Source: Symsagittifera roscoffensis
Taxonomy: Eukaryota > Xenacoelomorpha > Acoela > Convolutidae
NCBI RefSeq assembly: GCF_963678635.1
Contig: NC_087070.1
Location: 36,955,109 to 37,019,108 of the forward strand
Direction of reading: 5' to 3'
Length of the DNA: 64,000 nt
The notes beneath the pieces were generated by a model that did not search any database, was not told the DNA's origin, and saw only the letters and a list, made by a program, of their open reading frames with translations. Position 1 is the first letter of the stretch; every line of letters begins with the position of its first letter. The translations under genes and the position numbers were made by a program. Shown one piece after another: positions 22,714-32,640 of this stretch.

Positions 22714-22728
22714 TGGCGCTCCTGGATG
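22714..22728 (+). promoter_or_regulatory. Possible tRNA primer binding site
   Basis: TGGCGCTCCTGGATG begins 11 bases after the LTR end. It starts with TGG as required for pairing to a tRNA 3' CCA end, and resembles the binding site for an asparagine-type tRNA. The spacing from the LTR is longer than usual and the tRNA could not be verified. Confidence 0.35.
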
Positions 22729-24224
22729 TTTTTACGACATCATGACTACGGAGTCGAACCCACTTGACACAGCTCCGGGCTGCATGCCCATTCTAGAGTA
22801 CCGGTGGTACGGTTCAGCGGGAACGTGTAAACCTTCCGGTTGTACCGTGATAGGTTTTTAAGAAAACTTGAGAAAACTTCCTGGTACGCTCTCCGAACGA
22901 GGCCTAGCTAACCGAGTAAGGGGGGGGGGGGTAACTAGGGGGACAAAAACACGAGCAAAAAGACAAAAAGCGAAACAAAAACAAGAAAAAAGTATAGAAA
23001 AAGGAACAAAAACCATAAAAAAAAGACAGTGACTTTGATACCAGATCAGTTGGATCAAACCTTTATATTAATTAAATAGTATACCCATACTGTTTTATAA
23101 GACCGATCGTTTCGATCAATCTAGCAATCTAAACCAGTGACTTCAATAAGGTGCCCGAGTGGGGGGCGTTGTTGAGGGTTTTCAGATAGCTTGCAACCTA
23201 GCCGGACCACAAGGAGACTTGACTGGAAAAGGTGGCCAGCCGAGTGGGAAAGTGGTTCACAAGGACTGAACCGGACCACTAGGAGACTTGACTGGAAGAG
23301 GGGACCAGCCAAGTGGGAAGGTGGTGCTGGTGTCAAGTGCAATGCACGTTCTAGAGTACGGACAACCAGCACGGGATCACTACAACAAGAAGAGGACGCA
23401 CAGGGGTGTTCTCAAGTTGGGCAAACGGGTATCGTTAAAATCCACATTACATTACAGGAGATAAGTGTAAAATTGGATAAGCGGAGCCCCATTGTTTTGA
23501 GGAAGTTTTTACACAAGCAGGCCTGGAAACAGGTCTACGGTTTTCTCTCGAGAGGTTTAGCACCCGGCGCTTGAGGGATTTTTCGGCTTAAGAGGGGGGC
23601 TAAAAAGGGGGGAGGTTAGAAGGGGGGCTGGTTAGGTTAGAGGTTAGCGGTTGTAAATTGTAAAAAGGGGGGACACGTTAGAGTAACTAATTGTTCGGCA
23701 TCGTCGATTGAGTTACATTAGATACTTACACGCGTTGGTTATAAGAAGCGGATATCCAAATTTAACATCGAGTTAAAGTAGGTACCCTGGTCGGATCAGT
23801 AGGGGGGAACGGACATAGACAGTTTTTGTGATACCCCATAAGATCGCTAGCAGGGGGAGGAAAACGCGTGGCAATCGGGTACCAGACATTTTTTTGGACA
23901 AAGATTGACATCAGTCAACCTTAGATTTTAGGTGGGTTCATCTCAGTTTTGAAAATTTTTCCTGTTTAAATTTTTACGTTTTGGTGAATATTTGTTGTTG
24001 GTATACGAACGAACAGGTGATCACAAGATACCTGCGAGGAATTTAGGGTTTCAAATAGCCTGAAACAACGAGAGGGAGATAAATACAGGGGGTCAGTATT
24101 TGGGTTTTGGCCATTAAGATAGGGATTTTGGGAAAATTTTTACTAGAGCTCAAGTGGTAATAAACGGTACAGTGGTTCAAGATCCCCCCAACGAAGAAGA
24201 AGAGATCCTACATCCAGACACTCA

Positions 24225-24800
24225 GTGACAAGTCTTGGGACATTACCGAAGAAGTCTTGGGACATTGCAGTCTGGGGACAGTCTTGGAGCAACACGGTCT
24301 TGGGACAGTCTCGGGACAGAGCAGTCTTGGGACAGTCTTGGGACGGTGCAGTCTTGGGACAGTCTTGGACCAGAGCAGTCTTGGTACGAAACAGTCTTGG
24401 GACACTATTCTTCGGACAGTAGTCTTGAAACAGTAGTCTTGGGACAGTGGTCTTGGGACAGTGGTCTTGGGACAGTGGTCTTGGGACAGTAGTCTTGGGA
24501 CACTAGTCTTGGGACAGTGGTCTTGGGACAGTGGTCTTGGGACAGTAGTCTTGGGACACTAATCTTGGGACAGTGGTCTTGGGACAGTAGTCTTGGGACA
24601 CTAGTCTTGGGACAGTAGTCTTGGGACAGTAGTCTTGGGACACTAGTCTTGGGACAGTAGTCTTGGGACACTAGTCTTGGGACAGTAGTCTTGGGAGAGT
24701 GGTATTGGGACACTAGTCTTGGGACAGTAGTCTTAGGGCAGGGGTCTTGGGACAGTAGCCTTGGGACACTAACAAGAAGTACTGGGACAACACTGAATAG
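24225..24800 (+). repeat. 15-bp minisatellite in the leader of element 1
   Basis: About 37 units of GTCTTGGGACAGTAG with variants (CACTAG, GTGGTC) lie some 300 bp before the gag start. Element 2 has different tandem repeats in its leader. Frames open across it on both strands are artefacts. Confidence 0.9.
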
Positions 24801-25096
24801 TCTTGGGACAGTAGAGAGGAAGTCTTGGAACAGTATAAAGAAGGGGGGTGACGGTACTAAAAGAGTACTAAGACTGGTTGAAGTAACCAAACGCAAAATC
24901 AAATTTTCTATCCAATCCTAAAGATCCGGTACTGTAGGGATCAAGAACATATAGAATTTTCATAAAGCTCAGGAAACGTTGTTTTTAGCAAATTGTAAAT
25001 TTCTTTTTATAAAATTTTGTCAAAAGAGGTTTTAACCTTAGAGTAGAATTTTGTAGATAGTAATACTGTAAATAGGAACAATTGTAAATAAAAACA

Positions 25097-27605
25097 ATGA
25101 GGCGGAGCAGGGTACCGGTGGCTGAAAAAAGATCTACCGAAGCGAAGACAAAGTATAACTCGTCGCTAAGTAAAACGACATCAATGGGTCCAAAGGTAAC
25201 AGAGAAGAACTTTTCAGTTAGCATGGTCAACACGAGGAGTAATACAGAGAACAGAGCAAAAGAGGGCACGGAAGGGAAACAAGGAGAACCCACCATCGAG
25301 ATTGAACTAGAGACACCGGATCAAAGTGTGGATGAAGTGGGAAAGAAAACGACAGAGTCAACTCCGATGCCCAATGCGGAAGAACCTAATCCGAAACCCA
25401 TGGAGTTCTCACCGATAGACAACGTGGAAGACACAACAGGCAACACGCCAGAAACGGTGAAGGACGAGTCTCAAGCAAAAAGAACGTCTTTTACTGAAAG
25501 ATTAGCGATGATGGTCGGAATGAAATCGAGAGACGCAGCAGTGGAGGAGACGAAAGCCGAGAAAGGCAAAACATTCGGAACAGTTTCCAAGAGAACGACA
25601 GACACCGACCAAAACGAGGATCAGAAAAGACCGGGAACAGCGACCAACAACAGGACAACCTGTCCCAACAACTGTCCTGACAACAGGACAACAACGGACC
25701 ATGGAACAACTACTCTTGAGCTAGGTGATTTGATGGCAAAGCTAGATCAGATAGACGAGAAACTGAAGCACAGCGAAGAGGATAGAGATGTGATAAGGAA
25801 GGAAATAAGAAACAACAAACATGAATACCTGGACAGCTATTTCCATCTAGCGAGAGCAACAGAGGAAAAGTTTCAGCAGATGTCGGACAAAAAAGACACC
25901 ACTGATGAAGAGCGAGACAAGAACATCAGAAAGGACATGCGAGAAATGAAGCAGCGATATGACGCAGTGAATAGCCAGTTGGAGAGTTTGGAAACGAGAA
26001 TGGATACGATGACTAGGGACAAGGTTGAGAGCTCAAGTGCAATACAGACAAAGTTAGACGCTATCTTGAGGAATTCAAAACAACAAGACAGGCCAGCGGC
26101 GGAGCGGACACAAGGTAATAGAGTTGACTTCGTGGAACCACAAAGGAACAAACGACAGTCAACACCGTTACCAGTACCCCGGGAGGCTGCGAGTACGGCA
26201 TCGGGGGGGCAAGGCGATTATGAAAAGTGGAACAGCGAACACAACCAGTGGTCCAGGGGACTCCACGACTCACAACAACGTGGGACCGGATGCCATGACA
26301 TGGGCAAGCACCTGGGAAATGATGAACAGGACACTAGAAGCCTTCGCCGCAAGGAACACCAACTCGAGTGACAGAGGAAGCAACAATTCCAGGAAAACTT
26401 TCAAGAAACCAAAAGAATTCAAAGATGATTCAGACGGATGCATTGACACTTGGGTAGAAGTCATGAGGTTGCACTTGGAACAAGACAACTTGAACGATGA
26501 GAGGCAAGCATGCACAGCGACACTGAGCAACCTGGAAGGCACGGCATTGAAATGCGTGGTTGCGAAGAAAGAAGAGGAACGTGATACAGCGGACAAAATC
26601 TTCGAAATATTGTTAAATCGATTCGGCTCAGGCATGAAGGGTCATCAACCGATGATGCGATTTGAAAAGAGAAGGCAAAGGGACGATGAATCGATAGACA
26701 GGTTCCTAGATGATCTTGAGAGCTTGAGAAGAAGGAGTGACCCGGAAGAATCTACCAATAGAAGGAACTTCAACATCGCCCCAAAGTTCATTGATGGGGT
26801 AAAGAGTGATGACTTGAGAACGATGTTAGCAACATACTATACATTTTCGAAAGACAATGCACCAACTCCAGAAGAGATGAGGCAGAAGACAAGAGAATAC
26901 ATGCTAATGAAACCCAAGAAATACTCGTACTCAGACAACAGGAATACGCAAGGGGGGAGTGAGCCACAAAGGTCGTCATGGTACAAGCCCAGAGATGACA
27001 TGGACAAACGCAGATCATGCGCGAACTGCGGGTCAGCTGACCATCATGTGGCGGATTGCACGACATACAAGCAGGGCATGAAGAGTTTGGGATATGCACC
27101 CGATGAGGAAGATATGAGCCAGATGGAGGAACACGAGTTCTATAGTGGCTTGATCATCAAAATAGGTGCAAGATGCTTCTTCTGCAACCAAGAGGGGCAC
27201 TTCAGGATGGACTGTCCGTTGTTTTGGGAGGCGGTCAAGAATCAGAGTCATCCAAAACACAAGTTGGCGTTAGCAGCGGTACAGAACCAGAGAAATAGAC
27301 AAGGTGAATTTGAAACGAAAAATCGAGAAACACCAAGTGCGGAACTGCCGACGAAAACAGTGAAAGCTGTAACGCAAGTTAATAGTGCAACAGAGGCCAC
27401 GGCAAGGAACGCCCTAGAGATAAATTATGAGAAGGCGGCGGCGAAAGCTATCAACAAAGTGAAACAGGACCTGGCAGCGAAAGAAATAGAAAAACGGCTG
27501 AAGCAAGAGATCGAAAGACAGAAAATGAACGAAGCATTAAGTTGCTCGCAATCAATACCAGATGTTGTAGCGGGGTCGACAAAAATGGAAACTGCAACAC
27601 TGTAA
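25097..27605 (+). CDS. Element 1 gag region (capsid and nucleocapsid)
   Basis: Gag builds the virus-like particle that packages the RNA. The first 400 codons are acidic and rich in K, E and T, with a predicted coiled coil where residues such as LDQIDEKLKHSEEDRDVIR occur. The capsid-like part includes FKDDSDGCIDTWVEVMRLH and RFGSGMKGHQPMMRFEKRR, typical of Ty3-type gag. Two CX2CX4HX4C zinc knuckles follow (CANCGSADHHVADC near 27,020 and CFFCNQEGHFRMDC near 27,176). The N-terminal extension makes it larger than usual gags. The pol frame overlaps its end by about 60 nt, an arrangement that Ty3-like elements often read by programmed frameshifting. Confidence 0.85.
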
Positions 27606-30412
27606 AGATGGTGACGGGGAAGCCATTCGGTATAACAAAGATCGGGGCAATAATAATGTCAATAATCACTGTGGGCGGCCATGAGGTAACGAGAAACTTG
27701 AGCGAACCAAGTGAACAGACAATAATGCACATTGATGTGTACGCAGATTACTTGAGTTGTATGAGCCCACAAACGACTTCTAGAGCATTGAGGGCACTAC
27801 TCACGAGAGGGGGTAGCAAGTCAGTCCGAGTTGATAACAGGTACACAGAAGCTTATGGTCCACATGAGGTGATGCTAAATATAGATGGGATCAACATCTA
27901 TACAAAAACAATGATAACATGTGATAAAGATCTAATAGGGCAAATCTACGTGGGAAAAGAAGAGTTGAAAGTGAGATCGATTGGACACTGCGCCATGCTT
28001 GAGGAAGATGCAATGCACATTGGGACAGAGGCAGATGTGACAGCACATGTGCTCGACATAAGAGGCAAGAAGACTCAGTTACGTGTGTTACTTGATACGG
28101 GAGCGGTCTTGAGTGTCATACCAATCGAAACTTGGGAACGAATGGGCTTCAACAAAAATGATTTGATAGATTCGAGAATACGGTTGTCAGCTGCAAACAA
28201 AGGGGCGCTGCGGGAGTTGGACAGAACGCCGATAATAGCCCTGAATCTGGGGGAACGCAACCTGTGGATGAGCTTTCTTGTGGTAGAAAACCTAGATGAG
28301 TCTGACCAATTCATTTTAGGCAGAGACTTCATCAGGATTTTTGATGTAGCGATTGATCTAAACAACGCAATGTTCAGGATACGGAACCCGGATAGGAGGT
28401 ACGCAATCAAACCGGTAAATTTAATAATGGCAAATGAGACCAAAGCACCGGTATTCTTGAGTAGGAGAGTGAGGCTAAAAGCGAATGAAGCGGCAATTGT
28501 AAGCTTACGAATGAAAAATTACAATGAACTAAGTGACAACAAGCAGGTATGCATAGTCCCAAATCCAAATAGTCAAAGTTCTGCTGTTTTAGGAAGATCC
28601 TTCTCAATAACGAAGAGCGGTCTCTGCGTGAGTGTCTTGTTGAATACCCTTGACATACCAATCACGATACAGAGGGGAAGGAAACTGGGATATGCTTTAC
28701 CCGTAAAAACTCGATATGAAATGACTGAAAACCATAAACAAAGTGAAGTTGTTGATTGTCCCAATCATGGGGACAAAATTTGTATCTTGAGACGATTGAA
28801 GAAAATAAAAGGTTCATCAGGTCTTGTGAAGTCACTTAAGTCAGAGACAGACGATGGGCTATCGAGCTGTTCAAATTTCCCGGAACGGCCCACACTAGAT
28901 GAAATACAGAGTAATAAACTGGTTCTACAGGAAATTGAACATTTAAGAGGCAAGTTAACGGACGAACAGCTCGAAGCCATCAAGGACGTACTAGAACGAA
29001 ACGTGGAGGTTTTTTCAAGACATAAGGCAGACATCGGGTGTTGTAATTTTGTTGAGCATGAAATAGAACTTGAGGAAAACGCAATACCGCACAGGGAGGG
29101 GGCGAGGCGCATGACCCCACACAAATCGGATGCGTGTAGAAAAGAGATTGAAACGCTACTAGAGTATGATATGATAGAACCATCCAATTCACCGTGGGCG
29201 TGTGGAGTAGTGATGGCCAAAAAGAAAGGCGACCAGTTGAGGTTTTGTTGTGACTTTCGATACCTGAACTCAATCACGGTGAAGGATGCCTACCCCATAC
29301 CTAGGATTGATGAGAGCCTCTCGAAGTTAGGTGATGCAAAATTTTTTACGACTCTTGATTTAGGTTCGGCCTTTTGGCAGGTACCACTCAGGAAGCAGGA
29401 CAGGGACAAGACAGGGTTTGCCTGCGAGTTGGGTCTGTTTCAATGGAAACGGATGCCGTTTGGTCTTTGCAATGCCACTGCCTTATTTCAGCGGTTGATG
29501 GCGCACGCGCTGATAGGCGTGACGAAGAAGTACGGCAATCTGGTAATGTGCTATGTGGATGACGTGGTAATAGCGACTCCCACACTGGAAGACCACATTG
29601 AGAGACTTGACGAAATATTTGCGTGTATGAAGAGGTCGGGGTCGGGGCTAAAGTGCAAACCATCAAAGTGTGAGATACTCAAGGATTCGATAAAATACTT
29701 GGGCAGGATGGTGGACAGACACGGCATCAGACCAGATCCAGACGCAGTAGAAGCAGTTCTAACTTGGAAATTGCGAAAAACGGAACACCAATTGATGAGC
29801 TTCCTGGGTTTTGCAAATTACTACAGAGAATTCATCAAAAGCTATGCAGACAAGGTTTACCCGATGCAACAATTAATGAGACACAAGGGCAACAAGTTCA
29901 CGTGGAACAACGCAGCAGAAGAGTCATTCCAGAGAATAAAGAAAGAGTTGTGCGAGGCACCAGTACTAGGGATGGCAACAGAGAAAGGGATGTACGTGCT
30001 GGATACGGATGCGTCGGTAGTAGCGATTTCTGGAATTCTCCATCACGAACAAGAGTGGAACGGGAAGACAGTCTTGAGGCCAATAGCGTACGGGAGCAAA
30101 GTCCTAAGTGACAAGGAAATAAAGTACGGGGCACCGAAAGCGGAGATGTTTGCGGTGGTTACCTTTGTCGAGAAATATAGAGCATACCTAGGCAGCGAGC
30201 CATTCAAGCTGCGAGTCGACAACAGGGCACTAAGCTGGCTGAAAACGTACTCAATGGACCAAAGTTACATTGGGAGGTGGATAGTTCACCTGGACGGATA
30301 CAACATGATAATTGAACATAGAACACGAGACAAACATCAAAACGCTGACAGCTTGAGCAAGAAGACGGAGTTCTACGAGAGACAAGAACAGAGGGAGGCA
30401 GATAGACCTTAG
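27542..30412 (+). CDS. Element 1 pol: protease, reverse transcriptase, RNase H
   Basis: One open region of 956 codons. The retropepsin has LLDTGAVLSVIP near codon 185 and the later ILGRDF. RT has the usual blocks: WACGVVMAKKKGDQLRFCCDF, YPIPRIDESL, FTTLDLGSAFWQVPL, MPFGLCNATALFQRLM and the catalytic YVDD near 29,551. RNase H begins at VLDTDASVVAISGILHHEQ and carries KAEMFAV, LRVDNRALSWL and DKHQNADSLS. The enzymes copy the element RNA into DNA. The RT is close to metazoan and protist Ty3/gypsy types, and I could not assign a named clade. The same order with high similarity is found in element 2. Confidence 0.92.
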   Translation: MLAINTRCCSGVDKNGNCNTVKMVTGKPFGITKIGAIIMSIITVGGHEVTRNLSEPSEQTIMHIDVYADYLSCMSPQTTSRALRALLTRGGSKSVRVDNRYTEAYGPHEVMLNIDGINIYTKTMITCDKDLIGQIYVGKEELKVRSIGHCAMLEEDAMHIGTEADVTAHVLDIRGKKTQLRVLLDTGAVLSVIPIETWERMGFNKNDLIDSRIRLSAANKGALRELDRTPIIALNLGERNLWMSFLVVENLDESDQFILGRDFIRIFDVAIDLNNAMFRIRNPDRRYAIKPVNLIMANETKAPVFLSRRVRLKANEAAIVSLRMKNYNELSDNKQVCIVPNPNSQSSAVLGRSFSITKSGLCVSVLLNTLDIPITIQRGRKLGYALPVKTRYEMTENHKQSEVVDCPNHGDKICILRRLKKIKGSSGLVKSLKSETDDGLSSCSNFPERPTLDEIQSNKLVLQEIEHLRGKLTDEQLEAIKDVLERNVEVFSRHKADIGCCNFVEHEIELEENAIPHREGARRMTPHKSDACRKEIETLLEYDMIEPSNSPWACGVVMAKKKGDQLRFCCDFRYLNSITVKDAYPIPRIDESLSKLGDAKFFTTLDLGSAFWQVPLRKQDRDKTGFACELGLFQWKRMPFGLCNATALFQRLMAHALIGVTKKYGNLVMCYVDDVVIATPTLEDHIERLDEIFACMKRSGSGLKCKPSKCEILKDSIKYLGRMVDRHGIRPDPDAVEAVLTWKLRKTEHQLMSFLGFANYYREFIKSYADKVYPMQQLMRHKGNKFTWNNAAEESFQRIKKELCEAPVLGMATEKGMYVLDTDASVVAISGILHHEQEWNGKTVLRPIAYGSKVLSDKEIKYGAPKAEMFAVVTFVEKYRAYLGSEPFKLRVDNRALSWLKTYSMDQSYIGRWIVHLDGYNMIIEHRTRDKHQNADSLSKKTEFYERQEQREADRP

Positions 30413-30433
30413 ATCAAGGATGGCTTCTCCTTC

Positions 30434-31535
30434 ATGGACAAGGAAACGTACGACAGTCTTCCACTCACGAGATTGTTGGACAAATCAGGCAAACCAATAG
30501 AAGATCACCCCGAATTACCAAAAAAAACTCGGGAGAAAACAATCTTGAAAAAGAACCGAGGGATGCCGATAGGAATAATGCTCAAGTCAAAGATCGTGAG
30601 GGAGACGCTCAAAGCAAAACGCTATGATCTTAACCAGGTGGAGACGGGAGAGACACAAATAGACGATGACTTAAAGAGGTTACTCGAGAAACTAGCAGAT
30701 GATAAGCCCGTGATCCAAGAAAATAGTAAGGAGGAACCTCAGGTCACAATACTGCGAAAGAGCGGGATAGTTAGTGATGGAAATAGCTCGAAGGTGACTA
30801 ACCCTGATGGGAAGGAAGTGGTGCAGTCACTGGTTGAAAAAATCCCAGCCGACATACTTGAACAGACTCGGGTTAGGAAAAAGAGAGTGGAGTTCAAGGA
30901 AGAGGCTGAATACCTGGGACTAGGTCAAGAGTCCGGGGAGCGGTCCACGTCCATGGAGGAAGGAAATACTGAAGGAGGAAATTTGTCCGGGGAGTGTAAA
31001 ATGTGGGATGAGGACTCGGAAGAGAGCAGCGACAATCAAGATAGTCTCTGCATGATATTGGCAGAAGAAAAGATTAGACACCGCGACAGGGAATTACAAA
31101 CAGATCCATCCTCAGGAACCTTCAACTTGGACGTACAGGAAATACGAGGAGGTGAAGAACTTGAAAGAATTGCAGTTTCGAGGAAACCATTCAGGGAACT
31201 ATCATGCAACTCAAATGTCAGAACAAATCTGGTGCCAGAAGATGACATGAAGATAGCAAAGAGGATAGTATGCGTGAAGCTGAATGACGACATCCACAAT
31301 CCTGGGGAAACGAATGGACAGATCATGGCACTGAAGGAACATGTCAAGGCGAGATATAGGCTGTCGGACCTGATAAGAGCCCAGAAGAATGACAAGACGA
31401 CAAGTAACCTCTCCAAATGGATCCGAATGGGGTCCCAGGAGAAAGGGGAACTTGAAGAAGACAGCTACAAGATCCTGAGCCAGTTCTACAAAGAATGGAA
31501 AGAGTTACTCTATCACACAGCTGACGGGGTGGTAG
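30434..31535 (+). CDS. Element 1 acidic linker between RNase H and integrase
   Basis: About 360 codons of charged, probably disordered sequence separate RNase H from the integrase zinc-binding domain, where most Ty3-like pol proteins have a few dozen. It contains LSGEC and ESGERS, encoded by copies of the polypurine-type DNA word GTCCGGGGAG. Element 2 has a linker of similar length with LSGESDSK and MSGESDTF. The last part (SVLKLNDD-like segment and the R-Y-R-L-S-D-L-I-R-A-Q region) is better conserved and may be the start of the integrase fold. Confidence 0.65.
30931..30940 (+). repeat. Internal polypurine-like word in element 1 (first)
   Basis: GTCCGGGGAG, identical to the first ten bases of the terminal polypurine tract. 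It lies in the acidic linker, where it encodes part of ESGERS. Confidence 0.6.
30985..30995 (+). repeat. Internal polypurine-like word in element 1 (second)
   Basis: GTCCGGGGAGT, 11 bases identical to the terminal tract, preceded by TTT. It encodes part of LSGEC in the linker. Confidence 0.6.
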
Positions 31536-32640
31536 CATGCAAGAGAAAAGACGAGGAGAAGGTATTACACAAACACAACCTCATCATATTACCGCAATTG
31601 TATCAGACGGAGGTGCTGTTCAGATCACACGATCAAATGGGGCACCAGGGGATAGACAAGGTGCAACAAAGAATACTTCACAGGTTCGATTGGCCAGGAT
31701 TGAGGAAAGCTTGCGAGAGGTGGGTGAATGCATGCCTGGCATGCCTGCAAGTGAAAGACCCAAGGAAGATGAAATTCCCGCTCAAGTCGGTGGAAAGCTC
31801 GGAATTTAATGAAGTGGTGCAGATAGACCATCAGAAGATCTGCATGACGGAGTCGGGGTATAACCAGATACTGGTTATAATTGACCACTTCACAAAGCTG
31901 GCAGAAGCGGTGCCGTGTCAGACAGCTTCGGCAGAGGAGACTTGTGACCACTTGATAACCCATTGGATATCGAGGTTTGGTTGTCCAATGACTTTTCAGT
32001 CAGACAACGGCAAGGCCTTTGTGGGGGACTTGACTAAAGAATTAATGAAGAGGTCACACATTGCTCAAGCACACTCAACGACTTACCATCCTCAGACCAA
32101 CGGGCTGGTAGAGAGACAGAATAGAACGTTGGTGAATATGCTGAGGGTATACTGCTCAAGATACATGACAGACTGGGATAAATATCTGCCGCAAGTCGTA
32201 GGGGCATACAACAGTACTCAACACTCAACAACGGGCATCAGTCCTTTCATGATGTTGACAGGCAGAGAGAGAGAGAGCAATGCCCCTGACATTCTTCTAC
32301 CCGGAATATGAAGGGAAGAGGACATCGCCTCAAGCTTACGTGAAAGAAGCGATCAGGAGACAGCAGGAAATAAACGAGCTATGCAGGAGAAACACTGCGC
32401 AAGCGCAAATGAGACAGCTTCGCCACATTACAGGCAAAGCCATATGAAGTGGGCCAGTACGTGTGGGTTTTACAGAATGTCATTCCGCCCAAAGGGACGA
32501 AGAAACTGCTCAAGAAATGGAGAGGACCATTCATGATAACGGAAGTACATCAACAAGGACGGTTCTACCGCTTTAGTACTGGGCGAGCAGCACATTATGA
32601 GAACCTGGAGCCTCATTTCCCATCCCCAGAGGACTGGTGT
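31536..32640 (+). CDS. Element 1 integrase
   Basis: The zinc-binding HHCC domain is visible as HDQMGHQGIDKVQQRI followed by CLACLQ. The catalytic core shows QIDHQKI for the first Asp, FQSDNGKAFVGDL for the second, and NGLVERQNRTL for the Glu, so the DDE triad is present. The C-terminal part has KKLLKKWRGPFMITEVHQQGRFYR, a GPY/F-type module of Ty3-like integrases. The enzyme joins element DNA to the chromosome. No chromodomain follows. Acidic sequence and a macro domain take its place. Confidence 0.85.

Larger units (their letters stand above)
22703..25096 (+). other. Leader of element 1
   Basis: A 2.4-kb untranslated leader between LTR and gag. It holds an A-rich stretch (22,941-23,040) that has a counterpart in reverse at 63,775-63,875 in element 2. 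It also holds a 69-bp-spaced pair of repeats at about 23,204-23,325, G-runs around 23,590-23,670, and the 15-bp minisatellite. An open frame over the repeat pair (23,191-23,574) has no recognisable product. Confidence 0.6.

Noticed and set aside
23191-23574. Leader frame of 127 codons with a repeated RRLDWKR peptide
   Set aside because: It results from a local pair of repeats in the element 1 leader, and nothing similar is seen in element 2.
24208-24921. Frames over the 15-bp array, and the idea of a CRISPR-like array
   Set aside because: There are no unique spacers, only a short minisatellite in a eukaryotic retroelement leader.
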